A stretch of 64,000 nt of DNA from the NCBI RefSeq assembly GCF_018403225.1, contig NZ_BOSG01000006.1:62001-126000 (forward strand). The letters are read 5' to 3'. Source of the stretch: Paenibacillus sp. J23TS9 (GTDB taxonomy: Bacteria > Bacillota > Bacilli > Paenibacillales > Paenibacillaceae). Of this stretch, positions 25,520 to 32,804 are shown one piece after another. The notes under the pieces are model-generated. The model searched no databases and was not told the origin of the DNA. It was given only the letters and a program-made list of their open reading frames with translations. Every line of letters begins with the position of its first letter. Position 1 is the first letter of the stretch. The position numbers and the translations under genes are program-made.

Positions 25520-27241
25520 TTAACGGTTACGGTTTGCGTTCATCTTTCTGTACATGAGCATTGCTCCCCCAAGCACGATCAGGCCAAAGCCTGCGAGCTG
25601 GAGCGGAAGATGGCTGTCTTCGCCGGTTTTCGGCAGCATGTCCCCGGAAGCAGGATCAGGCTTCATGCCTTCTCCGGAGCCGTCCGGCGCATTGCCGTCG
25701 CCGCTGCCTGGCTGGCCTCCATTGCCGGCATCCGGAGCGCCGGAGCCGTTTGAACCCGGAGCGGATCCATCGTTAGGCTCACCAGGTTGAGCACTGCCTC
25801 CAGGCTCAGCTGGCGTTACAGGCGTGCCCCCGTTTTCAGGTACACCTGGCGTTCCAGGTTCGACCACGGTTCCCGGTACGCTCGGCGTTTCCGGGTTCGG
25901 CTGAGGAGTCGCCGGAGGCTGCGGATCCGTTGTCGGCGGCGTCACAGGACCCGGCCCGGTAGATGGTTCGCTTGGACCTCCTGGAGTCGATGCTCTGTTG
26001 TTCGTTTTATCGACCGATACCGGTTCCGTTTGTTCATTCGTAATTTCAAATGCTACCGGCTTGTTGTCCAGCTGATAACCCGGCGGCGCCTGAATTTCAA
26101 CAAGTTGATATTTATGAGGCGCCAAGTTCTCTAAGAATAGTTCACCGTTTACGTCGGTCGTTAACTTCGCTTTATCGATACCTGGAACCACGTTGTATAC
26201 ATAGTTCCCGGCTTGGTCGAAGATGTTCGTTTCTTCTCTTAATTCGAACACAGCCCCTTGAAGCGTTTGGCTTTTGACCGAATTATATTTTGTCAGTTTG
26301 ACCGAACGATCATTCTTTTTGTTCTCGATCGTCACCGGCGTATTCGATTGCTTAATCTGCACCGGAGTTTCAGCCTGTTCAATAACGTAACCCGCAGCGG
26401 CTTTGGTTTCCACCAATGTATATTCGCCATAAGGCAGGTTATCAAACTCGATTACGCCCTGGCTGTCCGTCGTTTTCGCACCCTTCAGTGTCTTTGAACT
26501 ATCGTAAAGCTCAAATTCTACTCCTTCTAGGAGAACCGAAGGATCTTTCGCATCTACTTTGGTAATGGTGAGCTTACCATCCGCCCCCCGTGCATTCGTC
26601 TGGTTCAAATGTAATATTTGCGTTTGGTTGGCATCAATGGTGACCGGGATCGGCTTCGTATCTAGGACGTAGTAATCGGGTGCCGTGATTTCAACCAATT
26701 CATACGTTCCGGGATCCAAGTCGCCTTTGGCAATCTTTCCATCCACATCTGTCGTTAATGTATCAACGACCTCCTGCGTACCGGCCTTTCTCAATTCAAA
26801 CACGGCACCTTGCAGTTTATGCGTCGAATCTGCCGCATCGGATTTGATCAATTCGAACCCGTGACGCAGTATTTTGTTCACGATCGTAAAGGATTCACTC
26901 GGGTCTTTGAATAAGATCTGTTTTCCCGTCGCATCCGCAAAATCGGGATCCATCAAATAACCTGAAGGTACGGATACTTCTTTTAATTTGTAAGGCAGTC
27001 CTGCCGTTTTATTATTGTATCTATAATCTCGGGTCGTCACCGCTTCCCCGTTCGCATCGGTTACAAGGGTTTCCAGCAGCGTCGTTAGGGAAGAGTTATA
27101 CAGCTCGAATTTGACTCCCGGCAGAGGCTTATTCAAATCATCCACTTTGACGATTTTAATTTTCCCGCTGCCCGTCGATGCTCCTCCGCCCGCTCCGGCT
27201 AAAGAGACCAATACGCCTTCCACGTTCCCCTGCCCCTTCAC
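25520..27241 (-). CDS. LPXTG adhesin, C-terminal part (SpaA/Cna-B repeats) of a frameshifted gene
   Basis: The open frame covers four SpaA/Cna-B domains (starting near GKIKIVKVDD, HGFELIKSD, GKLTITKVD, RSVKLTKYN), each ending in a YELVE/YTLVE strand with the E and K residues used for isopeptide bonds. A long Pro/Gly/Ser-rich wall-spanning stretch follows, then the sortase signal LPKTG, a hydrophobic helix and a basic tail (NANRNR). The GTG at 27241 has no ribosome site; the frame is open back to about 27325 and continues the upstream adhesin frame after a one-base shift. It is therefore the tail of the 27300-29888 gene, not an independent protein. Confidence 0.85.
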   Translation of the reverse strand: MKGQGNVEGVLVSLAGAGGGASTGSGKIKIVKVDDLNKPLPGVKFELYNSSLTTLLETLVTDANGEAVTTRDYRYNNKTAGLPYKLKEVSVPSGYLMDPDFADATGKQILFKDPSESFTIVNKILRHGFELIKSDAADSTHKLQGAVFELRKAGTQEVVDTLTTDVDGKIAKGDLDPGTYELVEITAPDYYVLDTKPIPVTIDANQTQILHLNQTNARGADGKLTITKVDAKDPSVLLEGVEFELYDSSKTLKGAKTTDSQGVIEFDNLPYGEYTLVETKAAAGYVIEQAETPVQIKQSNTPVTIENKKNDRSVKLTKYNSVKSQTLQGAVFELREETNIFDQAGNYVYNVVPGIDKAKLTTDVNGELFLENLAPHKYQLVEIQAPPGYQLDNKPVAFEITNEQTEPVSVDKTNNRASTPGGPSEPSTGPGPVTPPTTDPQPPATPQPNPETPSVPGTVVEPGTPGVPENGGTPVTPAEPGGSAQPGEPNDGSAPGSNGSGAPDAGNGGQPGSGDGNAPDGSGEGMKPDPASGDMLPKTGEDSHLPLQLAGFGLIVLGGAMLMYRKMNANRNR

Positions 27242-27299
27242 GGAGGAAGATTGGCCTGAGAATTGTGCCTTGTTCGTTATTCTTGCGCCGCTGTCCGCG

Positions 27300-29888
27300 T
27301 TAATGAACGACTGGTATTCCAGGATTCAGTGCGTTCTTGAATGTGATCTCAAAGGTGTTTCCCGTTACTTTCAGATCATAATCACCTGATCTCAGATCGA
27401 TGGCTTGACCATCTTTTTTGGATACATCACCGGAATTGTCCGCAGGTATCATCGTCTTATACAGCTTAATGGTATCCTTAAGCAGAATTTGGTTATCCGA
27501 TAATGTATCCGTCAAGACGGAGCCAGCTGCCACGTAAGATTGGCTCGGATTGATGCTTACATTCCAAGTGGCGATATCGGTTTGTCCTACCTGGTTACCC
27601 GTTTTCTCGATGTAGACCCCGCCATGTTTAGGTGTTACAGAGGCTTTTTTATCGAAAAGATTGGTCGTGCCTTCGCCATCCTGCAGCGTTGCATGATTCG
27701 AATACGTACCTTCGACCGGATATTCACCGTCAAGGCTTGTTTTATACGTAATGCGATACGCGGTTTTACCGATGTTGCTCAGGTTCAATACAAAACCTTT
27801 CCCGTCCGGATTCAGCGTGAATTGACCCGCTGCAAGAGGTACTTCGTTCGTATCAATGTCAATCTTGTTATTTGCATCCTTAAGAATCAGCTTATTGACG
27901 ACCAGAGAGTTCTCTACGAAGGTTTCGTTACCTTCATAGTTATCTTTGATCACGGCATCCTTAATATCATGCAGGTTATAGTTAACATCGATTTTCCAAG
28001 TAATAGTCTTGTCTTTGGCATTATATTCGCCTATTTTATTGCCGTTATCAATCGTGTAGTTTTGGGCCTTCACGACGGCGGATTTTGTAATCGAAGCTTG
28101 CGAAATGCCCGTTTCCTTCCAGTCCAGCGTTCCTACGTTTTTGTACTCGTTATTCGAAGGCATGCCCGCCGTCGGATCAAAGGATGTGGTGTACGTAATG
28201 ACGTATTTGTCATGAATGGCTGTCACCGGGCCTTTCAACTGCAGCTTAAACCCGCTTTCGAAATCCGCATCGCCGCCGTTTGCGACAAGCTGAAATTCGC
28301 TGCCTGCCAGATTTCCTCCATTAACCTTGATCGTAGCCGGATCTAATTTCATATGTTTACCCGCGTAATCATCCTGAATGACGACATCCGTCATTTCTTT
28401 CATGTCCTGATTCAGCACAAGCTTCCATTCGATAGTCTTGTTCTGGAAATCCGACTTGCTTACGCTCTTCTCGAAAATGACCTCACGGATATCCCTCGAT
28501 GCCGTTTTCGTCGTTCCATCGAACATTTCCACCGTATTAGCTACGGTTTCATTCTTGTAGATGCGCGCTTGTGCCTGCGTTTGGTATTCGATGATATAGG
28601 CCCGGTTAATTGAATCGTTAAACTGCAATTTGAATCCGCCGTCAAAGTCTGTACCAACGCTCGTTAACGTGTACTTGGCCGGATCAACGAGGATCGGATT
28701 CACACCTTTGCCCGTACTGTCAATGTCCACGGAATACACGTTCACTTTACCATCAACAAGCTTCTGCGTTGTCTTATTCGCGGCAGCGAACGTATCTTCG
28801 ATCCATGCATCCACTTGCGGGATGGATTGTTCATTATAATTGTATTGGATTTTCCAGGTAATCGTTTGCGTCTGCGCATTGTAATCGCCATCTGCCGGAC
28901 TCAGCTTCGCCAGCGGCTCGTTAAAGTTCACATACGCTTTGGCGATGTCGGAATCAGGGGTGATTCCCGTACCGGTCAGCTCCGCCGAGTTAGCCATTTC
29001 CTTATTTTTAAAAGGTGCTGACGTTGGAGCGGTCACGCTTGTCGTATAGGTAACCCGATACGCCTGATGGATGTCGCCCAAACTGACCGGGAAGCTGGAC
29101 GCCGTCGTCGGGGCGCCTTTCGGCTGCACCGTGCCGTCCAATCTCACTTCCAGCGGCTGCACCGTAATATCTCCTTTTAGCGCGAGTCCGTCATACTTAA
29201 AGGAATCATTAAGCACGGCATCCTTAATTTCCTTTTCGCCTTGGTTAAATTCGACGGTCCATTCAATTTCATCGGAGTTGATTCCGTTTTTATTGGCCTT
29301 GGCGGTTTTCTTAAGCTTGTCAACCGCGGTATTGGCAAAATGAACGTCGATGGCGCTTTGCCCGACAGAACTGAAATCGATGGGCTGTTCCAAGCTTCCG
29401 TTCAGCTTGGATTCGTCAAACGTCAACCATACGAAGAAATTACCGCTTAATTGGTTTCCTTTAATGGCACCATTGAATGTAAACGTCACTTCTCCGTTGG
29501 TAGACACGACATAATCGCCTACCTCGCCAATCAATTTTCCCGTTAATTCGCTCGGAACCTTAAGTTCGGCAGGAAGACGGAAGGTATAGGTTGAACCGTC
29601 ATCGTAAGAATGTGCATCATTCGGCAATGACCAGTCATAAACGATAGCTACCGTATCCTTAACGTTAGGCCGAACGGTTTGGATCTCGTTCCCTTGCGGA
29701 ATAATCGTCCCGTCGGTTTCATCAAAAATGGGCTTGGCATCCCAAATCTTGACTCCTGTAATAAGCTGATCCGTAATCACCGGACCGACGGGCTCATCAC
29801 TGGCCGCAGCCATTGAGCCAGGAAGTACAAGATTTAATAGTAATGCTACGACTAAAAATAAATAGAGCATTTTGCTATGTTTCTTCAT
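27300..29888 (-). CDS. LPXTG adhesin, N-terminal part (collagen-binding-like repeats) of a frameshifted gene
   Basis: 862 residues: signal peptide (VLPGSMAAA), then an adhesive head and about five related modules of about 130 residues with the recurring strand KTITWKIDVNYN / QTITWKIQYNYN / KTIEWKLVLNQD / DEIEWTVEFNQG followed by D-x-x-I-x-D. These match the Cna A-type (collagen-binding) fold. The frame stops in the middle of the last module at IPVVH. The missing rest of that module (QSFINADSGARITNKAQFSG) is readable in another frame directly behind the stop. Surface protein for binding host or plant polymers; with a sortase and a regulator upstream. Confidence 0.87.
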   Translation of the reverse strand: MKKHSKMLYLFLVVALLLNLVLPGSMAAASDEPVGPVITDQLITGVKIWDAKPIFDETDGTIIPQGNEIQTVRPNVKDTVAIVYDWSLPNDAHSYDDGSTYTFRLPAELKVPSELTGKLIGEVGDYVVSTNGEVTFTFNGAIKGNQLSGNFFVWLTFDESKLNGSLEQPIDFSSVGQSAIDVHFANTAVDKLKKTAKANKNGINSDEIEWTVEFNQGEKEIKDAVLNDSFKYDGLALKGDITVQPLEVRLDGTVQPKGAPTTASSFPVSLGDIHQAYRVTYTTSVTAPTSAPFKNKEMANSAELTGTGITPDSDIAKAYVNFNEPLAKLSPADGDYNAQTQTITWKIQYNYNEQSIPQVDAWIEDTFAAANKTTQKLVDGKVNVYSVDIDSTGKGVNPILVDPAKYTLTSVGTDFDGGFKLQFNDSINRAYIIEYQTQAQARIYKNETVANTVEMFDGTTKTASRDIREVIFEKSVSKSDFQNKTIEWKLVLNQDMKEMTDVVIQDDYAGKHMKLDPATIKVNGGNLAGSEFQLVANGGDADFESGFKLQLKGPVTAIHDKYVITYTTSFDPTAGMPSNNEYKNVGTLDWKETGISQASITKSAVVKAQNYTIDNGNKIGEYNAKDKTITWKIDVNYNLHDIKDAVIKDNYEGNETFVENSLVVNKLILKDANNKIDIDTNEVPLAAGQFTLNPDGKGFVLNLSNIGKTAYRITYKTSLDGEYPVEGTYSNHATLQDGEGTTNLFDKKASVTPKHGGVYIEKTGNQVGQTDIATWNVSINPSQSYVAAGSVLTDTLSDNQILLKDTIKLYKTMIPADNSGDVSKKDGQAIDLRSGDYDLKVTGNTFEITFKNALNPGIPVVH
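27319..27320 (-). other. Frameshift site in the adhesin gene
   Basis: On the minus strand, dropping one G from CCTGGAATACC restores an unbroken frame (NPEYQSFINAD) joining the two halves into one protein of about 1,460 residues. Either a real mutation or a sequencing error. Confidence 0.75.
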
Positions 29889-30304
29889 GCTTCGTCCTTC
29901 ACCTCACGCTTGATTTGTTGAATGGTACGCTTGCAGAACACAAGATTCATTTGGTGTTACCCGCAACTTCTTTGTAACTAAATAAATTGAACTAAAGAAA
30001 GGGAGAGCGCTTCGCCTGTTTTCTGGATGAAATCAAGGAGCAGCACGGGTTAAACTTTAGTTCGTTTTATATATTTTCAAATGGGTGTTCTGCATGATGA
30101 ACAACTTCAATAGGCCCGCCGCCCGTACGGCAGCTTGCCCTGTCTGTCTCCTGAATATCCGAATGCTCTCCTCTCTTTTTCTACATTTTCACATGCTATT
30201 CGAACCGTCATTTCGTCCTTTTTTGGCTAACCATGTCGGATCGAGGCCTATCATCTGAACTATACAGCACCGCTCTGAATATTTTCTGAACATAAAAGAA
30301 GCAC
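29889..30304. other. Intergenic region upstream of the adhesin
   Basis: No gene seen. It holds a separated 9-bp inverted repeat GAACTAAAG (29989-29997) / CTTTAGTTC (30055-30063), which may be regulatory. Confidence 0.3.
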
Positions 30305-30341
30305 AAAAAAACCACCCGTCCCCTTCGGAACCGCGTGGTTT
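30305..30341 (-). terminator. Terminator of the sortase operon
   Basis: AACCAC...GTGGTT stem with internal CG pairs, then seven T on the minus strand, immediately after the sortase stop. Confidence 0.85.
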
Positions 30342-30974
30342 TCAATGTATAATCTTGCCTTTGATTATCAGCCGATGCGTCGGATTCACCATCGGATGGC
30401 AGGTTACGAGTGTAATCTCCTCGTCCTTGCCGTCGCTTTCGAGTACCCATACGTCCTCGGGCTTTACGATCAGCTTTTCGGTAACGGTATACTCAAAGCG
30501 CCGCTCTCCGGTATCCACTTCGATTGTGTCTCCGGTTTGCAGTTCATCCAGCCGGTTGAAATTTCTGCCGTACGTCCGGTTCCGGTGCCCGGCGATAGCG
30601 TAATTGCCGATCTCCCCGGCCGTACCCGTATGTTCGATGCTGGCCAAGGTCGTTTTCATGTTTTGCTTCGTGGCTCCATGCAGGATCGGCAGCTTCAGGC
30701 CGATTTTATCGATCTCGAGCATGCCCTCCACCTGGCCTTCCGTACGCGAAGCTGCTGCGGCCAGAGGCTTAACATTCGGTTGGGTCGATGCTCCCTTCAC
30801 CGCGTTTTTGGGCTCCGTGCTCTCTTCAGGGCTTTCCACGTTTCGAAAGCTGGTCTCCCACGTCTTCGCCAATCTTTGCTGCTGCGCATTTTCCCTCAGC
30901 TCCGTAACCTTCGGATAGCATAACAGAACGATGCCCGTGATGATGAGCATCAATGCTCCGATTTTGAATTTCAC
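30342..30974 (-). CDS. Class D sortase
   Basis: 210 residues. One N-terminal membrane helix (IGALMLIITGIVLLCYP), a spacer, then the catalytic barrel: His in AIAGHRNRTYG, Cys in TLVTCHP, Arg in PTHRLIIKGK. Length and the TLVTC context fit class D. The enzyme cleaves LPXTG-type signals and links proteins to the peptidoglycan. The adhesin just downstream carries LPKTG and is its obvious substrate. It follows the SARP-like regulator by 21 bp in one unit. Confidence 0.92.
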   Translation of the reverse strand: MKFKIGALMLIITGIVLLCYPKVTELRENAQQQRLAKTWETSFRNVESPEESTEPKNAVKGASTQPNVKPLAAAASRTEGQVEGMLEIDKIGLKLPILHGATKQNMKTTLASIEHTGTAGEIGNYAIAGHRNRTYGRNFNRLDELQTGDTIEVDTGERRFEYTVTEKLIVKPEDVWVLESDGKDEEITLVTCHPMVNPTHRLIIKGKIIH

Positions 30975-30995
30975 CGCTTCCTCTCCTCTCCTGCA

Positions 30996-32129
30996 CTAAG
31001 AACTGAGTGAGTTCTCCCTTTCCCATTCCCAATACCACTCTGCAATCTCCTTGCCGGGCGTCATGCCGTACTCCTGCAGCAGTACATCCTCCAGCAGCTG
31101 AAACAGCCTTCGGACCTCCCCGGGATGGCGAAGGATAGCATAGACTTTCATCATTCCCGCATAGCCGTCTTCCACGTACGGAAGCTTCTCCATCATTCTT
31201 TGGTACAAACCGATCGCTTCCCCGTACTGCCCGAGCTCGACATGACACGCCGCCACGTTCCTGGCATGCTCGAGCCACAGCAAACGGATACGTTCCTCTT
31301 CGGGTTCCGCCCACGCATACCGATGCTCTTCCAGAAAATCCCCCGTATACATCTCCATAATGGACAAATGCTGCTCGAGCGTCCCGGGCGTCACCGGAGG
31401 GGCATCACGGAGGCTGCTTTCCCATGTATCGGCATCCAGAGCGACGGTTCCCCATTCCAGTCGGTAGCTTTCATTCTGATATTTGATCTTGATATCCAGT
31501 TCATAGGTTTTAATCATCCTGCGGATCTGATAGATGGCCGTATGCAGTTGGGTGGTGGCCTTTTTAATTTCGTATTCCGGCCATAGCAGGTCCATCAGCG
31601 CCTGTTTGCTTACAGTCTTGTCGCGGTAGTAAAGGAGATAGGCGAATAATTCAGGAGCTTTCAGCGTTTTCCATGGAAAAGACTGCATCTCCCGGTGCTC
31701 GTCCATAAAATGCAAACTGCGAAGACAGCAGAGCATTACCGAACGAACCGGCGCGTCGGCTGCGGAACCGGACACTCTGTTCATGGTCACGGCCAATCGC
31801 GATGCATGCACGGGTTTGAGCAAATAATCCAGCGCATTGATCTCGAACGCCTTTATGGCAAAGTCCTGGTAGGCGGTGACGAAAACGATCTGCATGGAAG
31901 GGTCCAGCTCCAAAAGGCGCTCCGCCAGCACGAATCCGCTCATTTCAGGCATTTCAATATCGAGAAAAGCAAGATCGGGCGCCAGCTCCCCTGCCGCTTC
32001 CAATGCGGACGCCGGACTCTGAAAGGATCCCAGGATGTCCACCTCGGTGTCGAACCCGTCACGCGCCTGCAAAAGCCTTTCCATTTTCCGCAAAGCCAGA
32101 TGTTCATCATCGACAAGGATTATCTTCAA
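30996..32129 (-). CDS. Response regulator with SARP-like DNA-binding/BTAD output
   Basis: 377 residues: receiver (1-120) with VDDE pocket and Asp in LAFLDIEMPEMSG, Lys in YLLKPVHA. A winged-helix OmpR/SARP DNA-binding domain (about 140-230; KTVSKQALMDLLWPEYE, TTQLHTAIYQIRRMIK) is followed by a bacterial transcriptional activation (TPR-like) domain (230-377). Co-transcribed with the sortase and next to the adhesin, so it probably controls surface display. No partner kinase is in the window. Confidence 0.9.
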   Translation of the reverse strand: MKIILVDDEHLALRKMERLLQARDGFDTEVDILGSFQSPASALEAAGELAPDLAFLDIEMPEMSGFVLAERLLELDPSMQIVFVTAYQDFAIKAFEINALDYLLKPVHASRLAVTMNRVSGSAADAPVRSVMLCCLRSLHFMDEHREMQSFPWKTLKAPELFAYLLYYRDKTVSKQALMDLLWPEYEIKKATTQLHTAIYQIRRMIKTYELDIKIKYQNESYRLEWGTVALDADTWESSLRDAPPVTPGTLEQHLSIMEMYTGDFLEEHRYAWAEPEEERIRLLWLEHARNVAACHVELGQYGEAIGLYQRMMEKLPYVEDGYAGMMKVYAILRHPGEVRRLFQLLEDVLLQEYGMTPGKEIAEWYWEWERENSLSS

Positions 32130-32234
32130 ATTCTATCTCTCCCCCTGGATCATAGCGGAGCCGCTACTTATCTGTCCTTATTTTAGCAACAAATAGCCTC
32201 TAGGGGTACAAACTCCGACCAATTACCTTGCAGA

Positions 32235-32480
32235 TTAACCTGTCGTGTTCATCTCCGTATTCAGGGAACAATGCTTCCAATCATCCATGACCATGTATCC
32301 ACGGCGAACCAATGCAAAAATCGTATTCGTCGTACAGCACCATTCCAGGTCCGAAGCATCCTCCACGAACGGTATGGCCTCCGCGTAAGTCCAATATCCG
32401 CCCTGCTTCCAGCGCACGAGCCTGCCGCCATGCTTTTGAGCCTGCTCCAGCGCTTCCTCCTGCTTTTCCGATAAATCCAT
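32235..32480 (-). CDS. Small hypothetical protein
   Basis: 81 residues from ATG 32480 behind GGTGAAG (frame open to GTG 32498). Acidic helical start (DLSEKQEEALEQAQKHGG) then an aromatic, beta-like part (RWKQGGYWTYAEAIPFVED). The YWTY/LVRRGYM pattern suggests a small compact domain. No family recognised. It sits just upstream of the SARP-like regulator on the same strand. Confidence 0.45.
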   Translation of the reverse strand: MDLSEKQEEALEQAQKHGGRLVRWKQGGYWTYAEAIPFVEDASDLEWCCTTNTIFALVRRGYMVMDDWKHCSLNTEMNTTG

Positions 32481-32645
32481 TGCATCTTCACCACACACTT
32501 TTATAGTTCAAGTCTTATTGTTCAAGACCGTCCTTCAGGCGAGCCACCCGGGGCAGCCTTCCATTAATCTTCCGATTCTCCGTCGTATCCTATTAAAGCA
32601 CAGCGTTCTGAATATTTTCTGAACATCAACTAGTTTTCTCCCAGC

Positions 32646-32670
32646 AAAAAAGAGGGCTTTCGCCCTCTTC
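32646..32670 (-). terminator. Terminator downstream of the phosphatase gene
   Basis: AGAGGGC/GCCCTCT with a TTTC loop and T run on the minus strand, about 135 bp past the stop at 32805. Confidence 0.8.
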
Positions 32671-32804
32671 TCCGTTATTTTGCATCCCTATTCACTTCCG
32701 GCATTTCTGGATTAACGAATCCACCACCTGAGTCGCGAATCGGGCTGTTCTGTTGCTAGATAGCTATTCTTTAACTTTGTTTTCGAATTCCCGGAAATCC
32801 CCAA

